Assembly (NCBI GenBank): GCA_964342365.1
Contig: CAYFGW010000005.1
Coordinates: forward strand, 1 to 42,852
Direction of reading: 5' to 3'
DNA: 42,852 nt
From: CAXRDE01 sp964342365
Lineage (GTDB): Bacteria > Cyanobacteriota > Sericytochromatia > UBA7694
The notes under the pieces are model-generated. The model was not told the DNA's origin. It was given only the letters and a program-made list of their open reading frames with translations, and ran no database searches. Below are positions 23,106 through 32,065 of the stretch, in pieces. Position 1 is the first letter of the stretch. Every line of letters begins with the position of its first letter. Position numbers and translations under genes: made by a program.

Positions 23106-24290
23106 CTAAACCGTCACAGCCGCATGGTCGTGTTCTTCATGAAAAACCCAGGGTTCCAGGGGATCTTCCCAGGTTTGCCACTCTTCTTTAGACAGCTGCA
23201 TTTCCTGGTCGGTAAGCAAACAATCGTCCAGTTCGCAGGTGAGTTGTTCCTGATCCAGATGCTGCCCAATCATGACCAGTTCCGTCTGGCCTGCGTCGTC
23301 ATCTTCCCAGAAGCCAGCAGGCGAAACGCTGACCATTTGCCCCGCCTGAGACCAGTCCCCGGCCAGATCGGGGCGCGAAGCCAGCCAGATCAGTCCTTTG
23401 GAGCGCAACAGGCCCGGGATTCCCTTTTCCACTCTGCCAAAAAGGCGATCGGGATGAAAAGGGCGTTTGGCCCGGTAGACAAAGTGATTGATGCCGTAGG
23501 TTTCCGTTTCTGGCGTATGGGGATCGCCACTCAACCATTCAGGGTGGTCAATATCCATGACTTCAAAGGCTCCGGTATTTAAGATCTTTGAGGGTTCTAC
23601 GTGACTGTGGGTGGTGCGCAAAATCCTGGCACCCGGATTCAGTTGCTGAATCAAACGCTCAATACGGGCGGTGGTTTCTTCAGGAACCAAATCAGTTTTG
23701 TTGAGCAAAACCACGTTGGCAAACTCAATCTGATCCACCAATAAATCCACAATCGAGCGATCATCGGTGTCGTCCACACCCATATTGCGGTCGGGCAATT
23801 CGTCGAGACTATTAAAGTCTTCATCAAATCTGAGGGCGTCTACCACGGTGACCAGCGTATCCAGACGGGCCACTTCCGACAAACTCTTTCCGGCTTCATC
23901 CATAAAAGTGAAGGTTTCTGCCACGGGAAGCGGTTCAGAAATGCCGCTGGACTCAATGAGCAAATAATCGAAGCGGCCTTCACGGGCCAGATTGGCAATT
24001 TCAATCAGGAGATCTTCTCGCAAAGTACAGCAAATGCAGCCGTTGCTCATTTCCACCAACTTCTCTTCGCTCTGCTTAAAGTGGGTGTTTTTTTCAATCA
24101 GACGGGCGTCAATATTCACCTCGCTCATATCGTTGACGATCACCGCCACTCGCAGACCGTGGTCATGGTGCAAGAGATGATTCATTAAAGTGGTTTTTCC
24201 CGCCCCCAGAAATCCCGACAGCAGAGTTACAGGCAGGCGCGTATCCTGAGATGTTTCCTGAGTGGGGTTTGAACGTGTTGAATTTGACAT
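23106..24290 (-). CDS. COG0523 (CobW/ZigA/YeiR-like) GTPase metallochaperone
   Basis: The 394-residue protein has Walker A LLSGFLGAGKTTL (about 23-35), the metal-binding motif GCICCTLRED (CxCC), a Walker B-like DYLLIESSGISEP and the guanine-specificity NKTDL. The C-terminal CobW domain ends with HEEHDHAAV, a mild His tail. Members with zinc-regulated promoters act as zinc chaperones under deficiency (ZigA, ZagA). Its promoter carries a 7-1-7 box, and it converges with the metal transporter operon 15 bases away. Zinc supply is the most likely role; cobalt (CobW) is less so, because no cobalamin genes are present. Confidence 0.9.
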   Translation of the reverse strand: MSNSTRSNPTQETSQDTRLPVTLLSGFLGAGKTTLMNHLLHHDHGLRVAVIVNDMSEVNIDARLIEKNTHFKQSEEKLVEMSNGCICCTLREDLLIEIANLAREGRFDYLLIESSGISEPLPVAETFTFMDEAGKSLSEVARLDTLVTVVDALRFDEDFNSLDELPDRNMGVDDTDDRSIVDLLVDQIEFANVVLLNKTDLVPEETTARIERLIQQLNPGARILRTTHSHVEPSKILNTGAFEVMDIDHPEWLSGDPHTPETETYGINHFVYRAKRPFHPDRLFGRVEKGIPGLLRSKGLIWLASRPDLAGDWSQAGQMVSVSPAGFWEDDDAGQTELVMIGQHLDQEQLTCELDDCLLTDQEMQLSKEEWQTWEDPLEPWVFHEEHDHAAVTV

Positions 24291-24325
24291 GGTTTTTCCT
24301 CAAATGCTTGGTGGCAAATCATAAA

Positions 24326-24376
24326 CGCAAATGATTTGCATTTGATTAATTATAACGCAAAGGGGGTAAGTGTCAT
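24326..24376 (-). promoter_or_regulatory. Promoter of the COG0523 gene with a Zur-like box at +1
   Basis: On the minus strand ATGACA (24376-24371), 16 bases, TATAAT (24354-24349) form a good promoter with +1 near 24342. Immediately downstream, AAACGCAAAT-G-ATTTGCATTT (24323-24343) is a nearly perfect inverted repeat containing the 7-1-7 box CGCAAAT-G-ATTTGCA (24326-24340). This position suits a repressor. The box shares the ATTTGCA half-site and 7-1-7 spacing with the palindrome at 20308-20322. Confidence 0.65.
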
Positions 24377-24422
24377 AATGTGTTACGCTACTCATGAACA
24401 GGAAACCGTGTAAACCCGCATC

Positions 24423-25544
24423 ATGAAAAAATTTGACCCTGCAAAATACTTAATTTTGTTGGTGGACGACGAAATTTCGAATATCGAAATTCTGGACCAC
24501 CTTTTGTCTGCTCAAGGGTATCGGATTAAAACCATTACAGAGGCAGAGCATTTACTCACGTCCTTGCCAGAGCTTCAGCCCGATCTGGTGCTTCTGGATG
24601 TGACCATGCCGTATATTTCCGGCTATACTCTGTGCCAAAAAATCAAAGATCACCCGGAACACCGCCACTTGCCGGTTATTTTTCTAACGGCCCGAGACAA
24701 AATTGCCGATGTCATCAAAGGCTTTGAGGTGGGCGGTGCTGACTACATCACCAAGCCCTTTGCCCCCGCTGAGCTACTGGCCCGGGTGAAAAATCATCTG
24801 CTCATTCGTCAACAACAGCAGGACTTAATTACCCTCAACGAAGAAAAAAATCATTTTTTGACCGTGGCCAGTCACGACGTGCGCAGCCCTCTGGCCAATA
24901 TTGTCACCATCGGACAATTACTAGAACGTAGCAAAGACGATTACGATGCCGATACCCGGCGCATGCATCAATTGATGGTCTCTTCTGCAGAGCGCTGCTT
25001 AAATATTGTAAATGACCTGCTGGACGTACACCGTATTGAAGCCGGTCGCTCAGAGCCTCGCATTGAAAATGTGGATCTACGCGAATTACTTCAGGACTTT
25101 CAAACCCTCTACCGCAGCACCGCTCACAGTAAACGACTTTCGCTGCAATTAACTGTGCCCGATTCCCCCTGTATCATTCGTAGCGATTCGGAAATGCTGT
25201 CTCAAATTGTGGACAATTTATTATCAAACGCGCTGAAGTATTCTCCGGTGAATACAGAAGTCAGCATGACTCTCACCCCCAATGCGCCTCTCGACTCCGC
25301 CGACCTGACGCACTACACCCTTACGATTCAGGACGAAGGTCCCGGATTCACCCCTGAAGATCGTCAAAAAATGTACCAGCCGTTCACCCGATTAACCGCC
25401 CGCCCCACGGGCGAAGAGGCTTCCACGGGACTGGGTCTTTCCATTGTCAAAGAATACTGTGACCAGCTACATATTGACATTGAACTCAAAGACACCCCCA
25501 AAGGGGCTCGTTTTGAACTGACTTTGAAAACGGGACGACGTTAA
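24423..25544 (+). CDS. Receiver-histidine kinase (REC-HisKA-HATPase)
   Basis: The 373-residue cytoplasmic protein starts with a receiver domain: acidic pair D15/D16, phospho-acceptor D59 in LVLLDVTMP, and Lys in DYITKPF. A HisKA domain follows with H151 in ASHDVRSPLAN. The HATPase has VDNLLSNALKYSP (N box) and IQDEGPGFTPED (G1), ending with TGLGLSIVKEY. There is no membrane helix. Such receiver-first kinases are relay proteins, here probably with the 900-residue kinase whose ATG overlaps this stop by one base (TAATG). Confidence 0.93.
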   Translation: MKKFDPAKYLILLVDDEISNIEILDHLLSAQGYRIKTITEAEHLLTSLPELQPDLVLLDVTMPYISGYTLCQKIKDHPEHRHLPVIFLTARDKIADVIKGFEVGGADYITKPFAPAELLARVKNHLLIRQQQQDLITLNEEKNHFLTVASHDVRSPLANIVTIGQLLERSKDDYDADTRRMHQLMVSSAERCLNIVNDLLDVHRIEAGRSEPRIENVDLRELLQDFQTLYRSTAHSKRLSLQLTVPDSPCIIRSDSEMLSQIVDNLLSNALKYSPVNTEVSMTLTPNAPLDSADLTHYTLTIQDEGPGFTPEDRQKMYQPFTRLTARPTGEEASTGLGLSIVKEYCDQLHIDIELKDTPKGARFELTLKTGRR

Positions 25545-28246
25545 TGAACACGCCAATCCCCGATAACGAGCCGGAACGACTGGCAGAGCTCTACCGTCAC
25601 GAAATTCTGGACACGCTTCCTGAAGGCGTCTGGGATGATTTGACCTTGCTGGCCACCCATATTTGCGATACACCCATTGCCGCCATCAGTTTTGTGGATT
25701 ATAACCGCCAGTGGTTTAAATCTATTCAGGGTCTGGACACCCGTCAGACCGAAAGAAACGTGGCCTTTTGCAGCCACACCATTTTAAAAGATGCGCCGCT
25801 CATTGTGGAAGATGCTCTGGGAGACGAGCGCTTTGTGGATAATGCGCTGGTCACCGGCGAACCGCACATTCGCTTTTATGCCGGGGCTCCCATTGTTTCT
25901 GAGCGCGGTCATGCGCTGGGCTCTTTTTGCGTGATTGATCAAAAGCCTCGCCAGCTGTCGGAGGCACAGCTCAGCGCCCTCCAGGCCCTGGCCAGACAGG
26001 TAAGTGAGTTGTTACGTCTCAAGACCCAACATAAAGCCCTGACTTCCTCCCGGCAGGAAGCCCTCAAACTGGCCAGCATACGCAAAGAAATTCTCTCAAA
26101 TACCTCCCACGAAATTCGGACTCCCCTCAATGCAGTACTGGGATATACCCAGTTGCTGGGCAGGACATCCTTAGACGATCAACAGCAGGAATACCTGCAG
26201 CGACTGTCTCGCTCTTCTCGGCATATGCTGGAAGTGGTGAACGGGATCCTGGATTTGTCCAAAATAGAGGCCGGAGAACTTTTGCTGGAACAGAAGCTGT
26301 TCCCGCTGGAAAACATTTTAGAAAAGCTGCGAGATATTCTGGCCCTGAGTGCTGAACAAAAGGGGCTGGAACTTTTGTTTGATATTTCTCCCACGGTGCC
26401 TGCCGTGCTCTGGGGAGATCCCCTGCGCTTAGAACAGGTGTTACTCAATTTACTGGGTAACGCCATTAAGTTCACCCCGGAAGGTCACGTGGCCTTAAAA
26501 ATAACCTATGAAAAAGCCGCCGACGCAGAAGTGACCCTGTGTCATTTCCATATTTCCGATACGGGTATTGGCATAGAAAAAGCCCAAATCGAACGGATCT
26601 TTGAACCCTATTCTCAGGCAGAGCTTTCAATTTCCCATAAATTCGGGGGTACCGGCCTCGGACTGGCAATATCTAAAGAACTGGTGCAGCTTATGGGTGG
26701 CCATTTGGAGGTAGACACTACCCCCGGTGAAGGCTCCACATTTTCTTTTGCCCTGCCCATGCTCAATACCTATCTGCCTCCCCCCAATCCCACCACGCTA
26801 CTCCCGAAAACCCGGGTACTTCTCATCGAAGACCATTCAGAAATGCTGCGTTTGCTAACCCTGTATCTGGAACATTTGAATTGTCAGGTCACAGCTTTTA
26901 AAGTCCCTCAGGAGGCTCTGAATCATGCGGCAAACACCCCAAATTTCGGAGAAGCCTATGAGGTTATTCTGCTGGATGGCAGCATGAGGCAACACAACAG
27001 TTTTGAAATCCTTGAACAACTCAAGGCTTACCTTGCGACGGGGAAACCTCGCATTGTTTTAATGGTCCCTTACGGTCATAGCGCAAGTGCAAGAGCAGAG
27101 CAGCATGCACAGGTGGACTACGTTTTACACAAGCCTATCACCCTGTCTAAACTCCACAATCACCTGCTTGAGCAAACAGAAAACGTACTGGAGCATTTAC
27201 CCCTCAAATCATTACCGGAGTTCCAGGGGCGTGTACTGGTGGCAGAAGATCATGAAGTCAACCAGCACATCATCCGGGAACTATTGAGTCAGATGGCTCT
27301 GGATTTTGATGTGGTAGATAACGGCAAAGAAGCGGTCACACAAGCCACTACACAGGCTTACGACCTGGTACTCATGGATTTACACATGCCTGTCATGGAC
27401 GGTTTGGAAGCTTCTCAGCGTATCCGGGAGGAAAAAGCCGATTTACCCATCGTGGTTCTCACAGCAGATGTCCTTAATAAAGTAGAACGTCGAGCGCACG
27501 ACGTGGGGATTCAGCACGTCCTCGCCAAGCCTTTGCAATTGGATGCCTTCCTTGAAGTCTTGCATAAATATCTTGCATCCTGTAAGCCTGAGGCACCGGC
27601 CGCTCAAGAACCCGCAGAGCCACTCGAAGCGCCCGAAGCACCGGATCATATGATAAAAAACCGGATGGAAACCCTGGACGCCGCCGACGATTTTTTTGAT
27701 TTTGCCACCGCCAGAGAAAGGCTATTGGACAATATGTCTTTGTTTAAACGACTTTTTCGACGTTTTCTGACCGAAGATGCGCTAGCAGAACTCAAGACAC
27801 TGGAAGGTGAAGCTTACCGGGATAAACTCCACAGCTTAAAAGGACTGTCGGGCAACCTTGGTTTTGCAGGCCTTTTTGAAGCCTGTAGCATCCTGCAAAA
27901 AGAAGAAGGCCCTCCCCAAGAAAGCCCTGCTTTCGCCCAATTTGTGCAGGCCTATGAACGCACCGCAAAAACACTTAGAGCCCTGTTGGGCGAAGATATA
28001 GCCACGGAGGCCGAAAGTACGCTTCAAGAGAAATCGGCTTTTTATGCTCAGTTACTGGAACTGAGCCTGAGCCTGAGCCGTTACGATATGCAAGCTGAAG
28101 ATCAGGTACAGGTTTTGCATCATGCCCATGAAGATATTCCCGCTATTGTACAGGCTATTAAGCGCTTTGATTACCCCACGGCCCACCGTTTGACCCTGAA
28201 CGTATTAAAACGTGTGGAGCACACCCTCGGAGCGCAAGTTTTCTAA
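25544..28246 (+). CDS. Hybrid sensor kinase GAF-HisKA-HATPase-REC-REC-HPt
   Basis: The 900-residue protein has a GAF domain (about 25-160, with VAFCSHTIL and FYAGAPIV), HisKA with H189 in TSHEIRTPLNAV, and a HATPase with GIGIEKAQIERIFEPYSQ and GGTGLGLAIS. REC1 follows with D478 in a divergent LLDGSM motif. REC2 has D612 in LVLMDLHMPVMDG and a LAKPL Lys. The HPt domain has H763 in KLHSLKGLSGN. All relay steps of a phosphorelay are in one chain. No membrane helix is present, so the GAF domain must sense a cytoplasmic ligand or partner. It is translationally coupled to the receiver-kinase upstream. Confidence 0.93.
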   Translation: MNTPIPDNEPERLAELYRHEILDTLPEGVWDDLTLLATHICDTPIAAISFVDYNRQWFKSIQGLDTRQTERNVAFCSHTILKDAPLIVEDALGDERFVDNALVTGEPHIRFYAGAPIVSERGHALGSFCVIDQKPRQLSEAQLSALQALARQVSELLRLKTQHKALTSSRQEALKLASIRKEILSNTSHEIRTPLNAVLGYTQLLGRTSLDDQQQEYLQRLSRSSRHMLEVVNGILDLSKIEAGELLLEQKLFPLENILEKLRDILALSAEQKGLELLFDISPTVPAVLWGDPLRLEQVLLNLLGNAIKFTPEGHVALKITYEKAADAEVTLCHFHISDTGIGIEKAQIERIFEPYSQAELSISHKFGGTGLGLAISKELVQLMGGHLEVDTTPGEGSTFSFALPMLNTYLPPPNPTTLLPKTRVLLIEDHSEMLRLLTLYLEHLNCQVTAFKVPQEALNHAANTPNFGEAYEVILLDGSMRQHNSFEILEQLKAYLATGKPRIVLMVPYGHSASARAEQHAQVDYVLHKPITLSKLHNHLLEQTENVLEHLPLKSLPEFQGRVLVAEDHEVNQHIIRELLSQMALDFDVVDNGKEAVTQATTQAYDLVLMDLHMPVMDGLEASQRIREEKADLPIVVLTADVLNKVERRAHDVGIQHVLAKPLQLDAFLEVLHKYLASCKPEAPAAQEPAEPLEAPEAPDHMIKNRMETLDAADDFFDFATARERLLDNMSLFKRLFRRFLTEDALAELKTLEGEAYRDKLHSLKGLSGNLGFAGLFEACSILQKEEGPPQESPAFAQFVQAYERTAKTLRALLGEDIATEAESTLQEKSAFYAQLLELSLSLSRYDMQAEDQVQVLHHAHEDIPAIVQAIKRFDYPTAHRLTLNVLKRVEHTLGAQVF

Positions 28247-30430
28247 ATGCGTCAGTTCTGCTTCCACGTGTTTTAAAAGCTTTTTGAAAGCCTCCGGGCG
28301 ATGTTTTTCCGCACCCAGCTGCTCGATCAGCTCCACCAGATGATCAAAACAGAGATATCTAGCACTGCCCCGCATACGCTGCAAAAGTGATTCTACTGTG
28401 GCCAGACGCCCCTGTTGAACCGCGTCCTGTAAGGGGGCGATGTCCTGACGAACCGCGTGACAAATGGTGGCAGAAATGGCGTTAAGATCTAATTCCAATC
28501 CCTCCATACGTTCTTTCAGGCGAGCATGGTTCACATGAGGAGCCCGGGAAGCCACGCCCTTGCTCATGCGATACAAAAGGTGTTGGAAAGCGTCAAAGGT
28601 TAATGGCTTGGGCGCGTCTTCTATGGCAAAATCACGCCGGGCGGCGGCGATTTCGTCGGTATCGTGAGAACTGTGGCACAGTAAAATGGCGAGACGATGA
28701 TGCTGTTCACGTATTTTTTTGATCACCTCAAGGCCGTGCATGCCAGGCATCTGGTCATCAACCACTGCCAGATCAAAAAATTCGGTCTGAAGACAATGCA
28801 AAGCGGCCTCTCCTGTGCTACACGAACGGGTGGGCACCTGAAGCAATTGCAGCATTTCTTCCAAAATTTGGCGGTTGGCGGGGTTGTCATCCACGATAAG
28901 CGCCCGCTCAAACAGACCATCCGCATGTACCTGGGGCAAGAGTTCCAGCATAAAAGAAAAAGTGCTGCCCACGCCGATTGCGCTGCGCAATTGCAATTCG
29001 CTCTTCATCAGCGTCAAAAGATGCTGACAAATACTTAAACCCAGACCGCTTCCGCTGTGTTTGCGAGTGCGGGAGCCGTCCACCTGGGTAAACAGCTCAA
29101 ATATCTTTTGATGATTTTCTGGAGCAATCCCTATCCCCGTATCCCGCACGGCAAATAAGAGTTTGTTTTGCTCGGTCATTTCAATACGTAACTCAATTTC
29201 ACCCTGCTCGGTAAATTTAAGGGCATTGCTCAGTAAAACATCCAGCACCTTGGACAGGGCTTTTTGATCCACATACACAGATTCAGGCAAACGGGGCCCC
29301 AGATTTAACAAAAACCTCAAATTATGTTGATGGGCCCGACGGGTGTAATCATCACTGGCCCTCTGAATCCAGTCCGCCAGGCGAATGTTTTCGGGCTCCA
29401 GAGGCACCTGCCCTGCTTCTATTTTTGAATAATCCAGAATATCGCTGAGCAAATGGGTTAAATTCATGCCGGAACGCATAATGGCATCCACATAGTTTTT
29501 TTGTTTGGTATCCAGAGCCGTATGCAGAAGCAGCTCACTAAAGCCAATGACGCCGTTCAACGGAGTACGAATTTCATGGCTCATATTGGTCAAAAACTCA
29601 CTTTTGGTGCGGCTGGCTGATTCTGCTCTGTGTCGGGCGCGCACCAGTTTTTCCTCATTGCGCTTATAAGCCGTAATATCCTGGAAAGAGCCAAAGAGCT
29701 TAACAGCCTCCCCTTCCACATGCTCCACTTCACAGACGGTTTTGACCCAACGCAAATTGTTTTTGGCAGTCAGAATTTGAAATTCGCCTTCAAAGGGTTC
29801 TCCCGTAGCCAGCGTCTTTTCTACCCATCGCTGAATAATCGGGCGGTGCGCTTCGATATAGAAGTTAATGCTGGATTCCAGGTCAGGCTCAAAGTCAGCG
29901 TCTACCTCGTGAATATCCCGGGTCATTTTTGACCAGTATACGCGGCGATCTTGCTTATCCACCCACCACCAGCCGGTGCGGTTCATGCGTCCACTCATTT
30001 CCAGCAATTCGGTGGTGCGATGCAATTCAGTAAGAGTGGACTGTAATTCAAGGGCTCTGGCCTGCCGGTGGCTGACATTAATTTGCGTTCCCAGAATCAT
30101 TTGAGCTTGCCCCTGCTCCAGGGGCTCATGAACGTGGACAGCGGTTTGAACCCAGAGCGTACGGCCGCTTTGATGCACCATGCGATGATCCCGGACCGTG
30201 GGAGCGGTCGCTTCGCGGGTTGCTTCAAGCTCTGCGACAAAAGTGTCTCGATCTTCAGGATGAATATGCGCCAAAAGCGTGTCCAGTACCGGCGGCACGT
30301 CTTGCGCCAGGCCCAGCATATTGTACCACTCTTGAGAATAATTTACCTGACCGGAAACCGGCTCGTAATACCAGATGCCCACCCCTGTATTTTGGAGGGC
30401 CAGATGAAAAGGAATAGGCGGGTGTTCCAC
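28205..30430 (-). CDS. Hybrid sensor kinase PAS-PAS-HisKA-HATPase-REC with degenerate HPt-like tail
   Basis: The 741-residue protein starts at GTG 30430 and has two PAS/PAC regions (about 8-120 and 145-255, both with aromatic-rich FxxIxxYK-type ends). HisKA has H285 in NMSHEIRTPLNG, the HATPase DTGIGIAPEN and SGSGLGLSIC, and the REC domain D558 in AVVDDQMPG. The C-terminal 100 residues fold like an HPt domain, but the acceptor position in the H-x-L-K-G motif is Gln684 (LLQRMRGSA), so it should not accept phosphate. The 3' end overlaps the preceding kinase gene by 42 bases tail to tail. Cytoplasmic. Confidence 0.92.
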   Translation of the reverse strand: MEHPPIPFHLALQNTGVGIWYYEPVSGQVNYSQEWYNMLGLAQDVPPVLDTLLAHIHPEDRDTFVAELEATREATAPTVRDHRMVHQSGRTLWVQTAVHVHEPLEQGQAQMILGTQINVSHRQARALELQSTLTELHRTTELLEMSGRMNRTGWWWVDKQDRRVYWSKMTRDIHEVDADFEPDLESSINFYIEAHRPIIQRWVEKTLATGEPFEGEFQILTAKNNLRWVKTVCEVEHVEGEAVKLFGSFQDITAYKRNEEKLVRARHRAESASRTKSEFLTNMSHEIRTPLNGVIGFSELLLHTALDTKQKNYVDAIMRSGMNLTHLLSDILDYSKIEAGQVPLEPENIRLADWIQRASDDYTRRAHQHNLRFLLNLGPRLPESVYVDQKALSKVLDVLLSNALKFTEQGEIELRIEMTEQNKLLFAVRDTGIGIAPENHQKIFELFTQVDGSRTRKHSGSGLGLSICQHLLTLMKSELQLRSAIGVGSTFSFMLELLPQVHADGLFERALIVDDNPANRQILEEMLQLLQVPTRSCSTGEAALHCLQTEFFDLAVVDDQMPGMHGLEVIKKIREQHHRLAILLCHSSHDTDEIAAARRDFAIEDAPKPLTFDAFQHLLYRMSKGVASRAPHVNHARLKERMEGLELDLNAISATICHAVRQDIAPLQDAVQQGRLATVESLLQRMRGSARYLCFDHLVELIEQLGAEKHRPEAFKKLLKHVEAELTHLENLRSEGVLHTF

Positions 30431-30611
30431 AGTCTTTTCACGCTTTCTCTATGCTGACTCTAGCCTACCATGACGACGCGATTTATACAGAGACCTCCGC
30501 AAAATGGGTTAAGCGGGCGCTTTCTTGCCCCGGTGCTCCTTGTAATTTTTACGGTTTTATATACAAGTTTCACACTATCCGTTATCATAATAAAAACACA
30601 AAGGCCGCCCC

Positions 30612-31526
30612 ATGGATCTCAAAGCATTACAAAACGCCACGCGATCGGATCATTTACACGCCCGCCACGAAAAGGCACAACGGCTGTACAAGCTAGGCCT
30701 TGAGTATTTACAGCGTGCCCGACAGCACGACTGGGACAGGGTCTTACTCCGTAACGCCGCCCGCTGTTTTTCCGCTTCCATTGAACACAACCGTAAAGAT
30801 CCGGCTCCTTATTTAAAACAGGCCTTTTTGTTCTCTCTGGCGGGCAATCGCCGCAAGTCGGTGCATTATTTAAAAGAAGCGCAGCGCCTGGATCCTCAGA
30901 ACGCCGAAATGCAGCAATTACTGAACCATTTGCAACAGGGGGCTCCCGTGGGTACGGTGAGCACCAAACCGCAAAAGCCCGATCCCCAACAACTGGCTTA
31001 CCAGAAAGACAAATTGCATATCGAATTGCAGCAGGTCATAAGCAAAGCTTACCGCGAGCTCACCGACTTGCAGCCCACCTGGGCCAGACCGGTGTGGATG
31101 GGCTATTGCCGACTGAGAGACGAATTTGACGCAAATTACCAACGCCTGTGCCGCATGATGGACCGCCTGGCTCCGCATATGGATGTGACCAGCGTAGATC
31201 TGGATTTGCAAAAACTAGAAATTAGCTTAAACCGTTTAGACGATGTGTGTGACCATTCAGAAAGCATGGTCAAGCTATATCAGCGCATTGCCCATCTGGA
31301 GAAAACCTTTAGCGGCCAGCTGCAGCTGGCCCGGCAGCGCAAATTATCAAAGCCACAGGCAGAGCAATTACTCAATAAATACGAATCGGTGCTGGAGCAA
31401 ATGGCTGACGAACTGGATATGTTTGAAGGTTCTGGCATGAATATTCAACAGGTGCTAAAGCCTTATGAAAAAGTAGTGGCACTGTTTCAAACACTGGATC
31501 AATATACGCAGGGAGCGCAAGCATGA
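30612..31526 (+). CDS. TPR-like helical protein, unknown
   Basis: The 304-residue protein starts MDLKALQNATRSDHLHAR, with AAAGG seven bases before the ATG. A pair of TPR-like hairpins lies around residues 25-105 (RNAARCFSASIEHNRKDP; KSVHYLKEAQRLDPQNAE). The rest is long helices, probably coiled coil (residues 195-300). It has no signal or membrane helix. The next gene starts within its stop (ATGA). Two proteins in this window (here and 14308) combine TPR-like hairpins with unknown partners. A scaffold role is likely, but no function is known. Confidence 0.72.
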   Translation: MDLKALQNATRSDHLHARHEKAQRLYKLGLEYLQRARQHDWDRVLLRNAARCFSASIEHNRKDPAPYLKQAFLFSLAGNRRKSVHYLKEAQRLDPQNAEMQQLLNHLQQGAPVGTVSTKPQKPDPQQLAYQKDKLHIELQQVISKAYRELTDLQPTWARPVWMGYCRLRDEFDANYQRLCRMMDRLAPHMDVTSVDLDLQKLEISLNRLDDVCDHSESMVKLYQRIAHLEKTFSGQLQLARQRKLSKPQAEQLLNKYESVLEQMADELDMFEGSGMNIQQVLKPYEKVVALFQTLDQYTQGAQA

Positions 31527-32065
31527 GTATTGGTGGATTAGGCCATAACCAGCAGCCCATGCCCCAGATCAAAGGGCCACAGCGAACACAGCAACCCAAG
31601 GCCGTTGCTGAAACCGCCAAACCCGAGACCGCTGCTCCTCAGGAAAAACTTCGTCCCCAGGAAAAAACGCTGCAAGAACAGCCGGTGCAAACCGAAGCCG
31701 ATGTAGAAGAACTGCTGTCGGATCTGGAAACCGAAAGCCTGGATGAAGGCGTGCCCGAACCCGCTGAAGAAGAAACGGGCTTAGAAGATGAGTCTCTTGA
31801 AGAACTGGACGAAGAAGCCGAGGATCTGGGCGTTGAGGTGGAAGAAAGCGAATTTGAAGAAGCCGAAGAGATAGAAGAAGAAGGAGAGCTGGAAGGCGAG
31901 TACGAAGAAATAGAAGAACTCGAAGAGGAAGAAGGTGCTGACGACGTGGCAGAAGAAGACGGCACCACAGATCCCGACGGACAACGCGAACATGACGATG
32001 AGCGAGAAGAGGACGAGCCAGAAGAGGACTCTGAAGACGCTGAGGACACTTTGAAAAAACGCTGA
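31523..32065 (+). CDS. Highly acidic low-complexity protein
   Basis: The 180-residue protein has a short neutral N-terminus (MSIGGLGHNQQPMPQIKGPQ), then about 130 residues dominated by Glu and Asp (for example EEVEESEFEEAEEIEEE), ending DTLKKR. Predicted to be disordered or a charged single helix, with a very low pI. The opposite strand also shows a Ser-rich open frame that is only a shadow of the GAA/GAG codons. Overlaps of four bases with the upstream gene and one base with the downstream gene show that it belongs to this operon. Acidic proteins of this type can serve as nucleic-acid mimics or charged linkers; nothing proves that here. Confidence 0.75.
   Translation: MSIGGLGHNQQPMPQIKGPQRTQQPKAVAETAKPETAAPQEKLRPQEKTLQEQPVQTEADVEELLSDLETESLDEGVPEPAEEETGLEDESLEELDEEAEDLGVEVEESEFEEAEEIEEEGELEGEYEEIEELEEEEGADDVAEEDGTTDPDGQREHDDEREEDEPEEDSEDAEDTLKKR

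Noticed and set aside
28060..28080. Short tandem CTGAGC copies
   Set aside because: Three to four coding copies giving LSLSLS; too short and in frame, so no repeat element or CRISPR is inferred.
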